NCBI GenBank assembly: GCA_024343425.1
Contig: BRLC01000016.1
Span: 230,857 to 294,856, forward strand
Reading direction: 5' to 3'
Origin: Rhizobiaceae bacterium MnEN-MB40S
GTDB lineage: Bacteria; Pseudomonadota; Alphaproteobacteria; Rhizobiales; Rhizobiaceae
Length of the DNA stretch: 64,000 bases
Shown: piece after piece, positions 41,101 to 51,562 of the stretch
Numbering within the stretch: position 1 is the stretch's first letter
How the letters are laid out: the number at the start of each line of letters is the position of its first letter
Program-made: the position numbers and the translations under genes
The notes under the pieces: generated by a model
What the model saw: only the letters and a program-made list of their open reading frames with translations
What the model was told of the DNA's origin: nothing
Databases searched by the model: none

Positions 41101-42858
41101 GTGACGGTGCGCCCGCCGAATTCCGAGGATACATGGCGGCGCTGGTTGCCTGGTCTCGTTACAGCCAGAAATTACAAGGTATCCTGGCTGCCCCAAGACA
41201 TCGTCGCCGGCGTCGTGCTCGCGACCATGCTGGTTCCAGTCGGCATCGCGTATGCTGTTGCGTCGGGCCTGCCCGGCATATACGGCCTCTACGCGACCAT
41301 CGTCCCGCTCCTGGTCTATGCGGTGTTCGGCCCGAGCCGGATCCTTGTGATGGGGCCGGATTCAGCCCTGGCTGCGGTGATACTGGGAATAGTACTGCCT
41401 CTGTCGGCCGGCGATCCGCAGCGGGCGGTCACGATCGCCGGAGCGATGGCGATCGTTTCCGGGCTAGTCTGCATCCTTGCTGGACTGGCCAAACTGGGGT
41501 TTGTCACGGATCTCCTGTCCAAGCCGATCCGATATGGCTACATGAATGGCATCGCGCTTACGGTCCTGATCAGCCAGATACCAAAACTCATGGGATTTTC
41601 GATCGAATCCGATGGACCGCTTCGCAACGTTCTCGCAATTTTCCGGGAAATCCTGTCCGGGAGCGTCAACTGGGCTGCGTTCGCTGTCGGGGCCGGCACG
41701 CTCGCCGTCATCTTTTTGCTAAAGCCTTACAAGCGCATTCCCGGAATACTGATCGGAGTGGTGGGGGCGACACTCCTTGTCAGCCTTCTGGATCTGGTCG
41801 GGCGCTTCAACATCTCCGTGCTGGGAACGCTTCCAGTGGGGCTACCGACCTTCCACATTCCTGTCATCACGCTCAACGACGTGGGTCCGGTCCTGATTGG
41901 AGGAATCGCAGTCGCGATGGTCTCGTTTGCCGATACCAGCGTCCTGTCCCGATCATATGCCGCAAGAATGGGAACGCGGGTCGATCCCAACCAGGAAATG
42001 GTGGGGCTCGGAGCGGCCAATCTGGCGGCTGGATTTTTCCAGGGTTTTCCGATCAGCAGCAGTTCTTCGCGGACCCCTGTCGCCGAAGCCGCCGGCTCCA
42101 AGACGCAACTGACCGGTGTCGTGGCGTCACTTATCGTCGCGCTTCTCCTGGTTGCGGCCCCGAACCTGCTTCAGTACTTGCCTTCGGCTGCTCTCGCCGC
42201 AGTCGTCATAGCATCGGCGATCGGACTGTTCGAATTCAACGACCTTGTCCGAATACACCGTTTCGCACCCTGGGAGTTCTGGCTTTCAATCATTTGCCTC
42301 GTCGGCGTCGCCGTTTTCGGCGCAATTCCGGGCATCGGGATTGCCGTCGGGATCGCCGTGATCGAGTTCCTGTGGAAGGCCTGGCGGCCCCATTCCGCGG
42401 TGCTCGGACGCGCTGAGGGCGTGAAAGGTTATCACGACCTGAAACGGTATCCGAACGCCAGGCGAGTGCCCGGACTGGTGCTCTTTCGATGGGACGCCCC
42501 GCTGTTTTTCGCCAACGCCGAGTTCTTCAAGGAACGAGTTCTGGAGGCTGCAGCCAGTTCTCCTGAAACAAAGAGGGTCGTTGTGGCGGCGGAACCGGTG
42601 ACAAGCATCGACGTCACGGCGGCCGACATACTGGCAGAGCTGGACGCGACGCTGAAAGATGAAGGGATCGAGTTATGCTTCGCCGAACTCAAGGACCCGG
42701 TCAAGGATCTGTTCAAAAGGCACGGCGTCTTTGCCCAGGTCGGTGACGTGCAGTTTTTCCCGACGCTCGGGACGGCGGTGGCCAGCTATGTCGATCGCTA
42801 TGATGTTGAGTGGAAAGACTGGGAAGACGACGGTTCCGACGTGACGGAATCATCCTGA
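41101..42858 (+). CDS. SulP family anion transporter with STAS domain
   Basis: This 585-residue inner-membrane protein has the SulP core ([20 protein letters not shown] and [20 protein letters not shown] near residues 30-65; [32 protein letters not shown] at about 320-340). A C-terminal STAS domain follows (about 455-565, [19 protein letters not shown] and [19 protein letters not shown]). SulP proteins carry sulfate, bicarbonate or organic anions, usually with Na+ or H+. The start is a GTG at 41101. It lies 28 bases before a Ca2+/H+ exchanger gene. Bicarbonate transport would fit the pH-homeostasis setting, but sulfate or another anion cannot be excluded. Confidence 0.9.
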   Translation: MTVRPPNSEDTWRRWLPGLVTARNYKVSWLPQDIVAGVVLATMLVPVGIAYAVASGLPGIYGLYATIVPLLVYAVFGPSRILVMGPDSALAAVILGIVLPLSAGDPQRAVTIAGAMAIVSGLVCILAGLAKLGFVTDLLSKPIRYGYMNGIALTVLISQIPKLMGFSIESDGPLRNVLAIFREILSGSVNWAAFAVGAGTLAVIFLLKPYKRIPGILIGVVGATLLVSLLDLVGRFNISVLGTLPVGLPTFHIPVITLNDVGPVLIGGIAVAMVSFADTSVLSRSYAARMGTRVDPNQEMVGLGAANLAAGFFQGFPISSSSSRTPVAEAAGSKTQLTGVVASLIVALLLVAAPNLLQYLPSAALAAVVIASAIGLFEFNDLVRIHRFAPWEFWLSIICLVGVAVFGAIPGIGIAVGIAVIEFLWKAWRPHSAVLGRAEGVKGYHDLKRYPNARRVPGLVLFRWDAPLFFANAEFFKERVLEAAASSPETKRVVVAAEPVTSIDVTAADILAELDATLKDEGIELCFAELKDPVKDLFKRHGVFAQVGDVQFFPTLGTAVASYVDRYDVEWKDWEDDGSDVTESS

Positions 42859-42886
42859 TTGGCTAATCGCCTGGAGCAATCGTGTT

Positions 42887-43957
42887 ATGGCTGTCTGGTT
42901 TCTGGTCTTCGTACCCTTGGCAATAGGCATCGAGTTTCTGACTCCGGAACGGCATCTTCTCGTTTTCCTCTTCGCGTCGCTCGCCATATTACCGCTGGCC
43001 GCCTGGATGGGACGCGCGACCGAACAGCTAGCATCGCGGCTAGGAGAAGGCGTCGGCGGGTTGCTGAACGCGACATTTGGCAATGCCGCCGAGTTGATTA
43101 TCGCGTTGACTGCATTGCGTGCGGGTCTGCACGATGTCGTCATGGCTTCCATTGTCGGTTCCATCGTGGGCAACATCCTACTGGTGCTCGGGGCCGCCAT
43201 GCTGGCGGGCGGATTGCGACACAACGTTCAACACTACAACCCGGCGGGCGCGAGATCTCACTCGGTCATGCTGACACTCGCAGCGATTGCACTCGTCATA
43301 CCAGCCGCCTTTCACGTTGCATCCGGAAAAAGCGGAGAAGGGTTGATCACTTTAAGTGTATCGATATCGGTCGTACTCCTGATCGTGTACGGGCTGTTTC
43401 TCGTGTTTTCGCTTGTCACGCACGCAAGTCTCTTCCAGGGCTCCAGCGAGGAAAACACCGAACCTTCTCACGAAGCGGAATGGAGTTTGCGGAATTCTGT
43501 CCTGGTCCTTGCAGGCGTGACAGTGATGATCGCCTGGATAAGCGAGATCATGGTCGGCGCTATTGAGCCTGCGGCGCACCAACTGGGCCTCAGCAGGGTA
43601 TTTGTCGGCGTGTTCATTGTCGCCATTCTTGGTAATGCCGCCGAACATTCGACGGCTATTACATCGGCCATGAAGAACCGGATGGATCTCGCGCTCGCGA
43701 TCGCTGTAGGATCAAGCGTACAGGTCGCACTTTTCGTGGCGCCGGTGCTCGTTATCGCCAGCCTTTTCATGGGACCAATGCCGATGCCGCTGGTTATGTC
43801 GGCAGGCCTGGTGCTGATGGTGCTGCTGTCGGTTTTGATTACGGGACAGGTAGCCGGCGATGGCAGGTCCGACTGGCTCAGGGGAGTGCAGCTACTGGCG
43901 ATCTACATCGTATTCGCAATCACCTACTATTTCCTGCCCGCAGTACAATCGCAGTAA
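42887..43957 (+). CDS. Calcium/proton exchanger (CaCA family, Cax/ChaA type)
   Basis: This 356-residue, 11-TM protein contains two CaCA alpha repeats: [24 protein letters not shown] split at about 60-84, and [21 protein letters not shown] at about 242-262. Both show the GNAAE core that binds the cation. An acidic loop ([15 protein letters not shown]) separates the halves. The family exports Ca2+ (and sometimes Na+ or K+) in exchange for protons. The gene follows the SulP gene closely (28 bases) in the same direction and converges with fabI. With the antiporter, K+ channel and decarboxylases elsewhere in the window it adds to a cation/proton theme. Confidence 0.92.
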   Translation: MAVWFLVFVPLAIGIEFLTPERHLLVFLFASLAILPLAAWMGRATEQLASRLGEGVGGLLNATFGNAAELIIALTALRAGLHDVVMASIVGSIVGNILLVLGAAMLAGGLRHNVQHYNPAGARSHSVMLTLAAIALVIPAAFHVASGKSGEGLITLSVSISVVLLIVYGLFLVFSLVTHASLFQGSSEENTEPSHEAEWSLRNSVLVLAGVTVMIAWISEIMVGAIEPAAHQLGLSRVFVGVFIVAILGNAAEHSTAITSAMKNRMDLALAIAVGSSVQVALFVAPVLVIASLFMGPMPMPLVMSAGLVLMVLLSVLITGQVAGDGRSDWLRGVQLLAIYIVFAITYYFLPAVQSQ

Positions 43958-43983
43958 AAATACATTGTCGGATCTCGACCTGT

Positions 43984-44766
43984 TCATGCCATAATACTGA
44001 CGCCGCCGTCGACATAGACCGTCTGGCCTGTAAGCCTGCTGGCAAAGGGAGAAGCGAGATAGGCGCAGGTGTATCCCACATCCATGATGTCCACCAGTTC
44101 GCCAACCGGCGCACGTTCTACGGCTTCGTTCAGCAACAGGTCGAAATCTTTGAGACCGCTAGCAGCCCTCGTCTTCAGTGGACCCGGAGAAAGCGCATGG
44201 ACGCGGATTTTTTGGGGACCCAGCTCATAGGCAAGATAACGGCAGGAGGCTTCCAACGCTGCCTTGACCGGCCCCATCACATTGTAATTCAGCACAACTT
44301 TCTGGGCGCCGTGATAGCTCATCGCAAACATCGTTCCCCCGTTGCGCATCAGTGGAGACGAGAGCCTCGCCATCCGCACGAATGAATGACAAGAAACATC
44401 CATAGCCTTTGAAAAGCCAGTTGCGGAACAATCGAGCAGGCCACCCTGCAGATCCTGCATCGGTGCAAAGGCTAATGAATGCACCGCAATGTCCAGTTCT
44501 CCCCATTCCTTTCCGACAGCATCGATGACCGCCTCAAGCTGTCCAGGCATCGATACGTCCAGCGGCAGAAAGATCGGCGATTCCAGCTCCATCGCCAACG
44601 GTTCGACAAAGGGTTTTGCTTTCTCGTTAAGGTAGGTTATCGCCACCGTGGCGCCCAATTCGTGAAACGCCTTCGCGCAACCCCAGGCAATCGAGTGTTC
44701 GTTGGCTATTCCGAGCACGAGGGCTTTTTGACCTTGCAAAACGGGACGTGGCTTGGATGGCTTCAT
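43984..44766 (-). CDS. fabI: Enoyl-[acyl-carrier-protein] reductase (FabI type)
   Basis: This 260-residue short-chain dehydrogenase has the FabI-specific start GQKALVLGIANEHSIAWGCA (about 10-29), replacing the usual TGxxxGxG. It also has NYNVMGPVKAALEA with the Tyr-x6-Lys catalytic pair, and ALSPGPLKTRAASGLKDFD. It reduces enoyl-ACP with NADH in fatty acid synthesis. The start at ATG 44766 is set by AAGGA six bases upstream; the frame opens at 44838. It lies alone on the minus strand between transport genes and near DUF3141-pta-ackA. It may be a second, stress-linked FabI rather than the housekeeping copy. Confidence 0.9.
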   Translation of the reverse strand: MKPSKPRPVLQGQKALVLGIANEHSIAWGCAKAFHELGATVAITYLNEKAKPFVEPLAMELESPIFLPLDVSMPGQLEAVIDAVGKEWGELDIAVHSLAFAPMQDLQGGLLDCSATGFSKAMDVSCHSFVRMARLSSPLMRNGGTMFAMSYHGAQKVVLNYNVMGPVKAALEASCRYLAYELGPQKIRVHALSPGPLKTRAASGLKDFDLLLNEAVERAPVGELVDIMDVGYTCAYLASPFASRLTGQTVYVDGGVSIMA

Positions 44767-45030
44767 CGGAAAATCCTTCTGGTTGACCGATATCTGTTGT
44801 CCCTGAACCGAGATCCAATGGAGCAACGCGGCGGACATACGCCGGAAGCCTGCATCTCGACGCTAGCCCGACACTTCCAGAAAAGCAGATACGTTCTCAC
44901 GCGCCAGTCTGCGCCTGTTTGTAACAGTGAATCACGCTTGGACGGTTTCTTGATCAAGGCAATCTGTTCATAGTCGCTTCTGGAAACTTCCTTGCAGCTG
45001 ATTTCGGCTGGAAAGCGGGACCCAGTCGCA

Positions 45031-45891
45031 ATGATCGAACTCCTGAAGTTCACCATCATCATCTTCATTGTGGGATCCGTATTGCAACTCGGCCTGGAAA
45101 TGAGCCTTCGCAACGCGATTTCCGGTCTTCGCAATATTCGATTTGTTGCATACACAATTCTGTTCGGATTTCTCGCAGGACCTCTGCTTTCGGTTGTGCT
45201 TGCGCTGGCGCTGAGGCTGGAACAACCCTACGCGCAAGGGCTCGTGCTTCTCGGAATGACACCTACCGCGCCCTATCTTCCGATGATGGTCAGCCGGGCG
45301 CACGCTGATCCGGGTTACGTGCCTGCGATACTGCTTGTCTCGGCCTGTCTGACCATTGTCGTGCTGCCCTTGGCCTTGCCCTACCTGATCAGCAACGCTG
45401 CAATCGACTTCATCACAATAGCGCGCCCGCTGGCCCTGTTAATCCTGCCGCCATTGGCGATCGGCATGGTGATTTTCCGGACGGCGCCGGAGGTCGCGCG
45501 GGTCATACGCAAAATCGTAAAGCCGCTCGTCTCGGTTTCTACCGTTGTCATGCTGTGTCTCTGCGTGATCGTCTATGGTCGGGGTTTTCTTGAAGCGGCC
45601 GGCAGCCTTGCAATGGTTTCCCAAATTCTCCTGCTCGCCGGCATAGCGTTCGCCGCCTTGTCGTTCAGCGCCCGTCTTGAACCGGATCAGAAATCCGTTC
45701 TGGTTCTGGCCATGTGCACCCGCAATGTCGGCGCTGCGCTCGCGCCCTTGTATTCCATCGCCGACGTTGATGACCGCCTGACTGTGATGATTGTTCTTTC
45801 TGTTCCCGCTCAGCTGGTTGTCGTGTTCGTTTTTGCGGGATGGTTTGCAAGGAAACAGAAGGCCGCCGACCGTATGCAGACATGTAGGTAA
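45031..45891 (+). CDS. Bile acid:sodium symporter family (BASS) transporter
   Basis: This protein of about 286 residues has nine to ten TM helices and an internal duplication typical of BASS transporters. Examples are GLEMSLRNAISGLRNIRFVA near residue 20, LLGMTPTAPYLPMMVSRAHAD at about 75-95, and VLAMCTRNVGAALAPLYSIAD (about 225-245), the conserved crossing region. Substrates of bacterial members are organic anions coupled to Na+. The ATG at 45031 is preferred over an upstream start at 44992. The gene is divergent from fabI and precedes the DUF3141 gene by about 200 bases. The substrate is unknown. Confidence 0.85.
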   Translation: MIELLKFTIIIFIVGSVLQLGLEMSLRNAISGLRNIRFVAYTILFGFLAGPLLSVVLALALRLEQPYAQGLVLLGMTPTAPYLPMMVSRAHADPGYVPAILLVSACLTIVVLPLALPYLISNAAIDFITIARPLALLILPPLAIGMVIFRTAPEVARVIRKIVKPLVSVSTVVMLCLCVIVYGRGFLEAAGSLAMVSQILLLAGIAFAALSFSARLEPDQKSVLVLAMCTRNVGAALAPLYSIADVDDRLTVMIVLSVPAQLVVVFVFAGWFARKQKAADRMQTCR

Positions 45892-46093
45892 CCGTTATTT
45901 ACATGGTCATTGATGCCGCCATCGGAATTCCTGTCATAGTAACGATAGTATTGGCTGACGGGCGATCACGTCTGTCCACGTTGAGGGGCATCCGCGTTAC
46001 CGCAATCTACCGCAAATAAACTCCGGGACTGCCCTGCAGCGCAGTTTTCGGCAATCCGGTCAATAGAATAGTTACAGCCCGAGGCATGAACCC

Positions 46094-48352
46094 ATGGCAA
46101 AGACTCGAGCAAAATCTTCCCGAAATGAAATTCAAGACGCTTCGGTTCCCAATCCTTTCGCAGGGAATCCGTTATTAGACGATCTGTTCTCCTACCAATA
46201 TGACGCGTGGCAGAGAGGCGTTCTCTATCTCGATGTCATGAGACAACGGGAGGAACAATCGCGTCTGCATTCCGCCAGAACTGTCCCGCACGTCCTGCAA
46301 TATGATGCAGAACTCCTTATTGACGGGCGAACCCTCGAGAGGCCGGTCAACTACCTTCTGGTTCGGATACTCCCGCCGGAAAACACCTCTGCGGATCCGC
46401 TGAAGCGGCCTTTCGTCATCGTCGATCCACGCGCCGGACACGGACCGGGAATAGGCGGCTTCAAGGCCGATAGCGAAATTGGCGTCGCGATGAAAGCCGG
46501 TCACCCCTGTTACTTTATCGGTTTTCTTCCGGAACCGGAGCCGGGGCAGACCATCGAAGACATCGGCCGAGCCGAGGCTATCTTTCTGGAGACCGTCATT
46601 GCGCGCCACCCGGAAGCCCAGGGCCTGCCATGCGTCATTGGAAACTGCCAGGCGGGATGGGCCATCATGATGGTTGCGGCGCTGCGCCCGGAACTCTTCG
46701 GCCCGATTGTCGTCGCAGGCACGCCCCTGTCCTATTGGGCAGGTGTAAAAGGACAGTATCCCATGCGCTATTCTGGCGGGCTTGTTGGCGGAAGCTGGCT
46801 CACCGCGCTTGCTGGAGATATCGGAAACGGCAAGTTCGACGGGGCGATGCTGGTGCAGAACTTCGAAAACCAGAATCCTGCCAACACGCTTTGGTCGAAG
46901 CAATACAATCTCTATTCCAGGATCGACGACGAAGCCGAACGATATCTCGGTTTCGAGAAATGGTGGGGCAGTCATGTCACGCTGAACGCAGAGGAAATGC
47001 AGTTCATCGTCGATGAACTTTTCGTCGGCAACAAACTTGCGTCGGGTGAAATCAAGACATCTGACGGCACGGCGATCGACCTGAGAAATATTCGTTCGCC
47101 GATCGTCGTCTTCTGTTCGAAGGGCGACAATATCACGCCGCCCCAGCAAGCCCTCGACTGGATTCTCGATCTCTACGACAGTGTCGAAGACATTCGGGCC
47201 TACGGACAGACGATCGTCTATGCGATCCATGAAACAATCGGCCATCTCGGCATCTTCGTATCGGCAAGCGTTGCGAAGAAGGAGCATGACGAATTTGCAT
47301 CCAACATTGATTTCATCGACGTATTGCCTCCAGGATTATATGAGGCTGAGTTCAGCCCTGCCGGAGAGGCAACCGACAATCCCGACCTTGTTAGCGGTGA
47401 CTGGTTGATGCGGTGTCGGGAGCGCACGCTCGACGACATCCGGGCCCTCGGAGCCAACAGTCTGGAGGAAGAGCGGCAGTTCGAAACCGTCGCGCGACTG
47501 TCCGAAATCAACCTGGCGCTCTATCGAACCTTCATTCAGCCATTCGTAAAGGCGACCGTCACACCACAGATTGCGGAATTTGCCCGCCAATCCAATCCGC
47601 TTCGCATCCAGTATCAGGCGTTCGGGGACGCTACCCCTTTTCTCGGGCGTATCGAAGAGGAGGCGCAAGGCGTGCGGACACACCGAGCGCCAGCTGCCCC
47701 GGACAATATGCTAATTCAATTCCAGCAGACGGCGTCCAATGCGATCGTCGAGATTCTCGATACATTCCGCGATGCGACGGAAAAGATTTCAGAAGAAACA
47801 TTTCGCGCCATCTATTCCAATCCGCTGCTGCAGGCGGCGCTCGGCGTAGACAGCCGTTCGCAAGAACGGCCACGAAAGTCAGCCAAAAATCTGCTGCACG
47901 AAGAATTGCTGACCAAACGGATCACCGAACTCAAGCAAGACATGGACAAGGGCGGGCTTCGTGAGGCCGTGATCCGGTCCATGCTCTATGTCGGCAGGGT
48001 TCGTGACAGCGTCGATGAGCGGAGCTTCGAAGCCATCAAGCAAATCCGGGCGGGTTTGCCCAGCGCGAACAGACTGGCCCTTATGCAATTCAAGCAATTG
48101 GTCAGAGATCAGTTTTTCATGCTCCTTGTTGACGAAGAAGCCGCCATAAAGGCTCTTCCCTCCCTCCTGTCTGATGCGGGAGACGAACGGGATACAGCAA
48201 TGGAACTGCTTGTCAGGGTTCTTGAAGCCCGAGGACCACTGGAGGAGCCCGCGAAAGCCAGACTGCGCGAAATAGCAGCATGCTTCAAAGCAGGGAAGGA
48301 ACCGGGAAGCCTTACACTGGTGACGACTGATCATGGAAAGGCGTCCGCATGA
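46094..48352 (+). CDS. DUF3141 protein, PHA-synthase-like alpha/beta hydrolase
   Basis: This 752-residue protein has a PhaC-like alpha/beta-hydrolase core at about 70-420. The nucleophile elbow reads GNCQAGWA (Cys185), where PHA synthases have GxCxG. A likely Asp is in VVFCSKGDNITPPQQA, and His is in YAIHETIGHLGIFVS, so a Cys-Asp-His triad is preserved. The remaining 330 residues are helical and not recognised. ATGA overlap couples it to the phosphotransacetylase gene. The neighbouring pta and ackA interconvert acetyl-CoA and acetate, so a role in storage-polymer or acyl-CoA handling is plausible, but activity for this family is not established. Confidence 0.82.
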   Translation: MAKTRAKSSRNEIQDASVPNPFAGNPLLDDLFSYQYDAWQRGVLYLDVMRQREEQSRLHSARTVPHVLQYDAELLIDGRTLERPVNYLLVRILPPENTSADPLKRPFVIVDPRAGHGPGIGGFKADSEIGVAMKAGHPCYFIGFLPEPEPGQTIEDIGRAEAIFLETVIARHPEAQGLPCVIGNCQAGWAIMMVAALRPELFGPIVVAGTPLSYWAGVKGQYPMRYSGGLVGGSWLTALAGDIGNGKFDGAMLVQNFENQNPANTLWSKQYNLYSRIDDEAERYLGFEKWWGSHVTLNAEEMQFIVDELFVGNKLASGEIKTSDGTAIDLRNIRSPIVVFCSKGDNITPPQQALDWILDLYDSVEDIRAYGQTIVYAIHETIGHLGIFVSASVAKKEHDEFASNIDFIDVLPPGLYEAEFSPAGEATDNPDLVSGDWLMRCRERTLDDIRALGANSLEEERQFETVARLSEINLALYRTFIQPFVKATVTPQIAEFARQSNPLRIQYQAFGDATPFLGRIEEEAQGVRTHRAPAAPDNMLIQFQQTASNAIVEILDTFRDATEKISEETFRAIYSNPLLQAALGVDSRSQERPRKSAKNLLHEELLTKRITELKQDMDKGGLREAVIRSMLYVGRVRDSVDERSFEAIKQIRAGLPSANRLALMQFKQLVRDQFFMLLVDEEAAIKALPSLLSDAGDERDTAMELLVRVLEARGPLEEPAKARLREIAACFKAGKEPGSLTLVTTDHGKASA

Positions 48353-49311
48353 TGCAAAACGAGGCGGCAGGCACCGCCGCACAGACGAAATATGACCGCC
48401 TGGTCGCTCGCGCAAAGACGGAGAAGCCGGCCCTGACGGTTGTGGCGCATCCCTGTGACGAGACTTCGCTGCGAGGCGTGGCTGACGCCGCGGCGCTTGG
48501 ACTGATAACGCCGATATTGGTTGGACCAAAATCGCGGATCGAAGCCGTGGCCGAGGAATTCGGACTCGACATATCCGCCTACGAAATGGTCGATGCGCCG
48601 CATAGCCACGGCGCGGCCGAAAAGGGTGTTGCAATAATCCGCGAGGGACGCGGCGAAATATTGATGAAGGGTAGCCTGCATACAGATGAACTGATGAGCG
48701 CAGTGACCGCTTCCGCAACCGGCCTGCGAACGGAACGGCGTATCAGCCATGTTTTCGTCATGGACGTACCCGGCTACGAGGAAACGCTGTTCATCACCGA
48801 TGCGGCTATCAACATCTTCCCAGACCTCAACGCAAAACGGGACATCATCCAGAACGCCATCGATCTTTGGACGGGAGTGGGGCTTGGGGAGCCGCGAGTG
48901 GCGCTGTTGTCAGCGGTCGAGACAGTGACCACCAAAATCCCCTCCACCGTCGAGGCGGCTGCATTATGCAAAATGGCCGAACGCGGTCAGATCACGGGAG
49001 GTCTGCTGGATGGTCCGCTTGCTTTCGATAACGCGATCGACCCCGAAGCCGCGCGCATCAAGGGAATACAATCCAGGGTCGCCGGTCGCGCGCAGATACT
49101 TGTGGTTCCGGACCTGGAAGCGGGCAACATGCTGGCCAAGAACCTGACTTTCATGCTGCATGCCGACGCCGCTGGCATTGTACTTGGAGCCCGCGTTCCC
49201 ATTGTCTTGACATCACGTGCGGATCCGGTTCGGTCGAGGCTGGCTTCATGCGCTGTCGCAACCTTGTACGCCTCTGCATTGCGCCGGCGGCCTCAGGTCA
49301 GGGCCGTCTGA
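48349..49311 (+). CDS. pta: Phosphate acetyl/butyryltransferase (short Pta)
   Basis: This 320-residue protein matches the catalytic PTA_PTB domain alone, without the N-terminal regulatory domain of long Pta. It has [69 protein letters not shown] and [20 protein letters not shown]. It interconverts acetyl-CoA and acetyl phosphate, or a longer acyl pair. This type is often annotated as bifunctional enoyl-CoA hydratase/phosphate acetyltransferase. It overlaps the DUF3141 gene by four bases and ends five bases before ackA, so the three genes are one operon. Confidence 0.9.
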   Translation: MMQNEAAGTAAQTKYDRLVARAKTEKPALTVVAHPCDETSLRGVADAAALGLITPILVGPKSRIEAVAEEFGLDISAYEMVDAPHSHGAAEKGVAIIREGRGEILMKGSLHTDELMSAVTASATGLRTERRISHVFVMDVPGYEETLFITDAAINIFPDLNAKRDIIQNAIDLWTGVGLGEPRVALLSAVETVTTKIPSTVEAAALCKMAERGQITGGLLDGPLAFDNAIDPEAARIKGIQSRVAGRAQILVVPDLEAGNMLAKNLTFMLHADAAGIVLGARVPIVLTSRADPVRSRLASCAVATLYASALRRRPQVRAV

Positions 49312-49316
49312 ACGCC

Positions 49317-50525
49317 ATGGAAGCCATACTGGTCATCAATGCTGGCTCCTCAAGTCTGAAGTTTCAACTTTTCGGGATAGATACCGGCAAGCTCGACCGA
49401 CAGATCAAGGGTCAGATCGATGGCGTCGGCTCACAACCTCGGCTGAAGGCAACGGGACGGAAGGGCGAAATTCTCCATGACAGGAAGTATTCCGGCCAGG
49501 AAATGCCTGACCTGCAGGCCGCGATCGTCGAACTGACGCGCTACCTGCGTTCTTTGCCGGATATCGAATTGCGGGCGATTGGGCACCGAGTAGTCCACGG
49601 TGGACCGCTTCTGTCCAAACCGGTTTTGGTCGACAGGGGCGTACTGGAGAGACTTTCGACATTTCGGGAGCTCGCTCCCCTGCATCAGCCCCACAATCTG
49701 GCGCCTATCCGAATGCTGCTGGATCGCACCGAGACCTTGCCGCAAGTCGCTTGCTTCGATACGGCCTTTCATCGCGGGCGGCCACCGCAAACGGACTGCT
49801 ACGCTCTGCCTTATCACTTCTACCAGCAAGGGGTGAAGCGATACGGTTTCCATGGTCTTTCCTATGAGTACATAGCCGATCGTCTGAGAACTGATTTTCC
49901 TGATCTGGCGAATGGAAGAGTGATCGTCGCCCATCTCGGGAGCGGGGCGTCGATGTGCGCTATTAGGGACGGGCAAAGTATCGAAAGCACAATGGGTTTC
50001 ACCGCCCTTGACGGATTGCCCATGGGCACGCGCCCTGGGCAACTCGATGCCGGCGTTGTTCTTTACCTCATCAAAGAACTGGGTATGTCCCCGGATGAAG
50101 TTTCAGATCTCCTGTATCGGAAATCGGGCTTGAAAGGCATATCCGGCATCTCGAACGATATGCGTGACTTGTTGGAGAGCGGGGAACCTCGCGCCGGATT
50201 GGCGATAGACCATTTCGTGCATCGTTGCGCCCTGCATGCCGGAATGCTGATTGCCGCACTCGGGGGGCTGGACGGCTTCGTGTTCACAGCAGGAATCGGA
50301 GAGAATTCCGCGGAAATCCGACGTCGTATCTTCGCGCGTCTCGAATGGATGGGCGCGCGGCTCGATCACGGCGCCAATGAATCAGCTCAATGTCTGATCT
50401 CGGCGTCAGACAGCGAGGTCGCCATTCATATCATTCCCACTGACGAAGAGCTGATGATAGCGCGCCACACACTGCAGCTTATGGATGAAATCGGGGGCGT
50501 GGCACGCCATGTAGCAACTCAATAA
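49317..50525 (+). CDS. ackA: Acetate kinase
   Basis: This 402-residue kinase of the ASKHA fold starts [16 protein letters not shown]. It has [15 protein letters not shown], the catalytic region [42 protein letters not shown] (phosphate loop), [20 protein letters not shown] and [15 protein letters not shown]. It converts acetyl phosphate and ADP to acetate and ATP, completing the Pta-Ack route. ATG 49317 is used; the frame is open to 49248 but that part overlaps the pta gene. Substrate-level ATP formation here would help under oxygen limitation. A heme-sensor operon begins about 150 bases downstream. Confidence 0.94.
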   Translation: MEAILVINAGSSSLKFQLFGIDTGKLDRQIKGQIDGVGSQPRLKATGRKGEILHDRKYSGQEMPDLQAAIVELTRYLRSLPDIELRAIGHRVVHGGPLLSKPVLVDRGVLERLSTFRELAPLHQPHNLAPIRMLLDRTETLPQVACFDTAFHRGRPPQTDCYALPYHFYQQGVKRYGFHGLSYEYIADRLRTDFPDLANGRVIVAHLGSGASMCAIRDGQSIESTMGFTALDGLPMGTRPGQLDAGVVLYLIKELGMSPDEVSDLLYRKSGLKGISGISNDMRDLLESGEPRAGLAIDHFVHRCALHAGMLIAALGGLDGFVFTAGIGENSAEIRRRIFARLEWMGARLDHGANESAQCLISASDSEVAIHIIPTDEELMIARHTLQLMDEIGGVARHVATQ

Positions 50526-50671
50526 ATCTCTTTTGGATGGCGAAGCCGAAGGAATTGGTGGCCGTCGGAAGGCTGTTAACGAATCGGATGGTTTCCGTGG
50601 TCGAATCCCGCGATCGGCAAACTTTATTGTTGCATTGAGTGATATGGCTTCACGTATTTCTGGAGTGTGAG

Positions 50672-51562
50672 ATGACGAACTTCAACGAGATGTGCGCGCT
50701 TTTTGGCGTCGACGATGATGATCTTGTCAGAGTGCGAAAACTGGGTGAACTCGTAACACCGAAAATGGATGAATTCATCGAGTGCCTATACCGATTTTTC
50801 AAGGAAACTCTGGGAGCTGACTACCAGGTTCATTTTCCCGATTCCGACACGGTTGCACGGGCGCAATCCGCCGCACGACGGGCCTGGTTCGAGTTTTTCA
50901 AAGGAGAATGGAACGACGAATACATTTCAAGTCGGGAACGCATTGGTAAAACCCATGCGCAACTCCAAATTGAACCGCGTCACTACCTTGCCGCGATGAA
51001 CAAGGCGCTAGACTTATGGACGGATGAACTCTGCGCCGGCGAAGGGCTGGATCCAGAAGAATGGTCTTCAATCACTACCTCTGTGCGACGGGTAATACAG
51101 ATGGAGGGCGCTATGGTGGTCGATATCTACGCCAGACGTACCGGTGAGGTCATCGCGCAGCAAAGTCGCGCCATGATTGACATGAGCGCACCGATTGCCG
51201 CTATCTGGGACGATGTCTTGATGCTGCCAATCGTCGGAATTCTAGATTCTCAACGCGCCGAAGACGTGATGCAGAGAATGCTGGAGAAGATTGCTGAAAA
51301 GCAGGCAACGATGTTTATTCTCGACATATCTGGTGTCGCCGTTGTCGACACCGCCGTTGCCGACCATCTCATCCGGATGACGAAAGCTGCCCGGTTGATG
51401 GGATGTGAAACGATTGTTTCCGGCTTATCGCCTTCAGTGGCCCGAACGATAGTCGAACTTGGTATCGAGATCGGTGATGTTAAAACTACCGGAAACCTGC
51501 AGGATGCATTGGGTATAGCCTTCAGAAAGGGTGGTCCGGAGGGTAGAATTGAACGTCGGTGA
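50672..51562 (+). CDS. RsbR-like stressosome sensor with globin-type N-terminal domain and STAS domain
   Basis: This protein of about 296 residues has two domains. Residues 1-165 resemble globin-coupled sensors: RRAWFEFFKGEWNDEYISSR, then RIGKTHAQLQIEPRHYLAAM with His95 at the proximal heme-ligand position. Residues 178-290 are an RsbR-type STAS domain (LPIVGILDSQRAEDVM; FILDISGVAVVDTAVADHLI). Ser193 and Thr227 are 34 residues apart, like Thr171 and Thr205 of B. subtilis RsbR, so both phosphosites seem kept (one as Ser). It probably senses O2 or another heme ligand and forms a stressosome with the RsbS-like protein. It is first of five tightly packed genes. Confidence 0.82.
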   Translation: MTNFNEMCALFGVDDDDLVRVRKLGELVTPKMDEFIECLYRFFKETLGADYQVHFPDSDTVARAQSAARRAWFEFFKGEWNDEYISSRERIGKTHAQLQIEPRHYLAAMNKALDLWTDELCAGEGLDPEEWSSITTSVRRVIQMEGAMVVDIYARRTGEVIAQQSRAMIDMSAPIAAIWDDVLMLPIVGILDSQRAEDVMQRMLEKIAEKQATMFILDISGVAVVDTAVADHLIRMTKAARLMGCETIVSGLSPSVARTIVELGIEIGDVKTTGNLQDALGIAFRKGGPEGRIERR

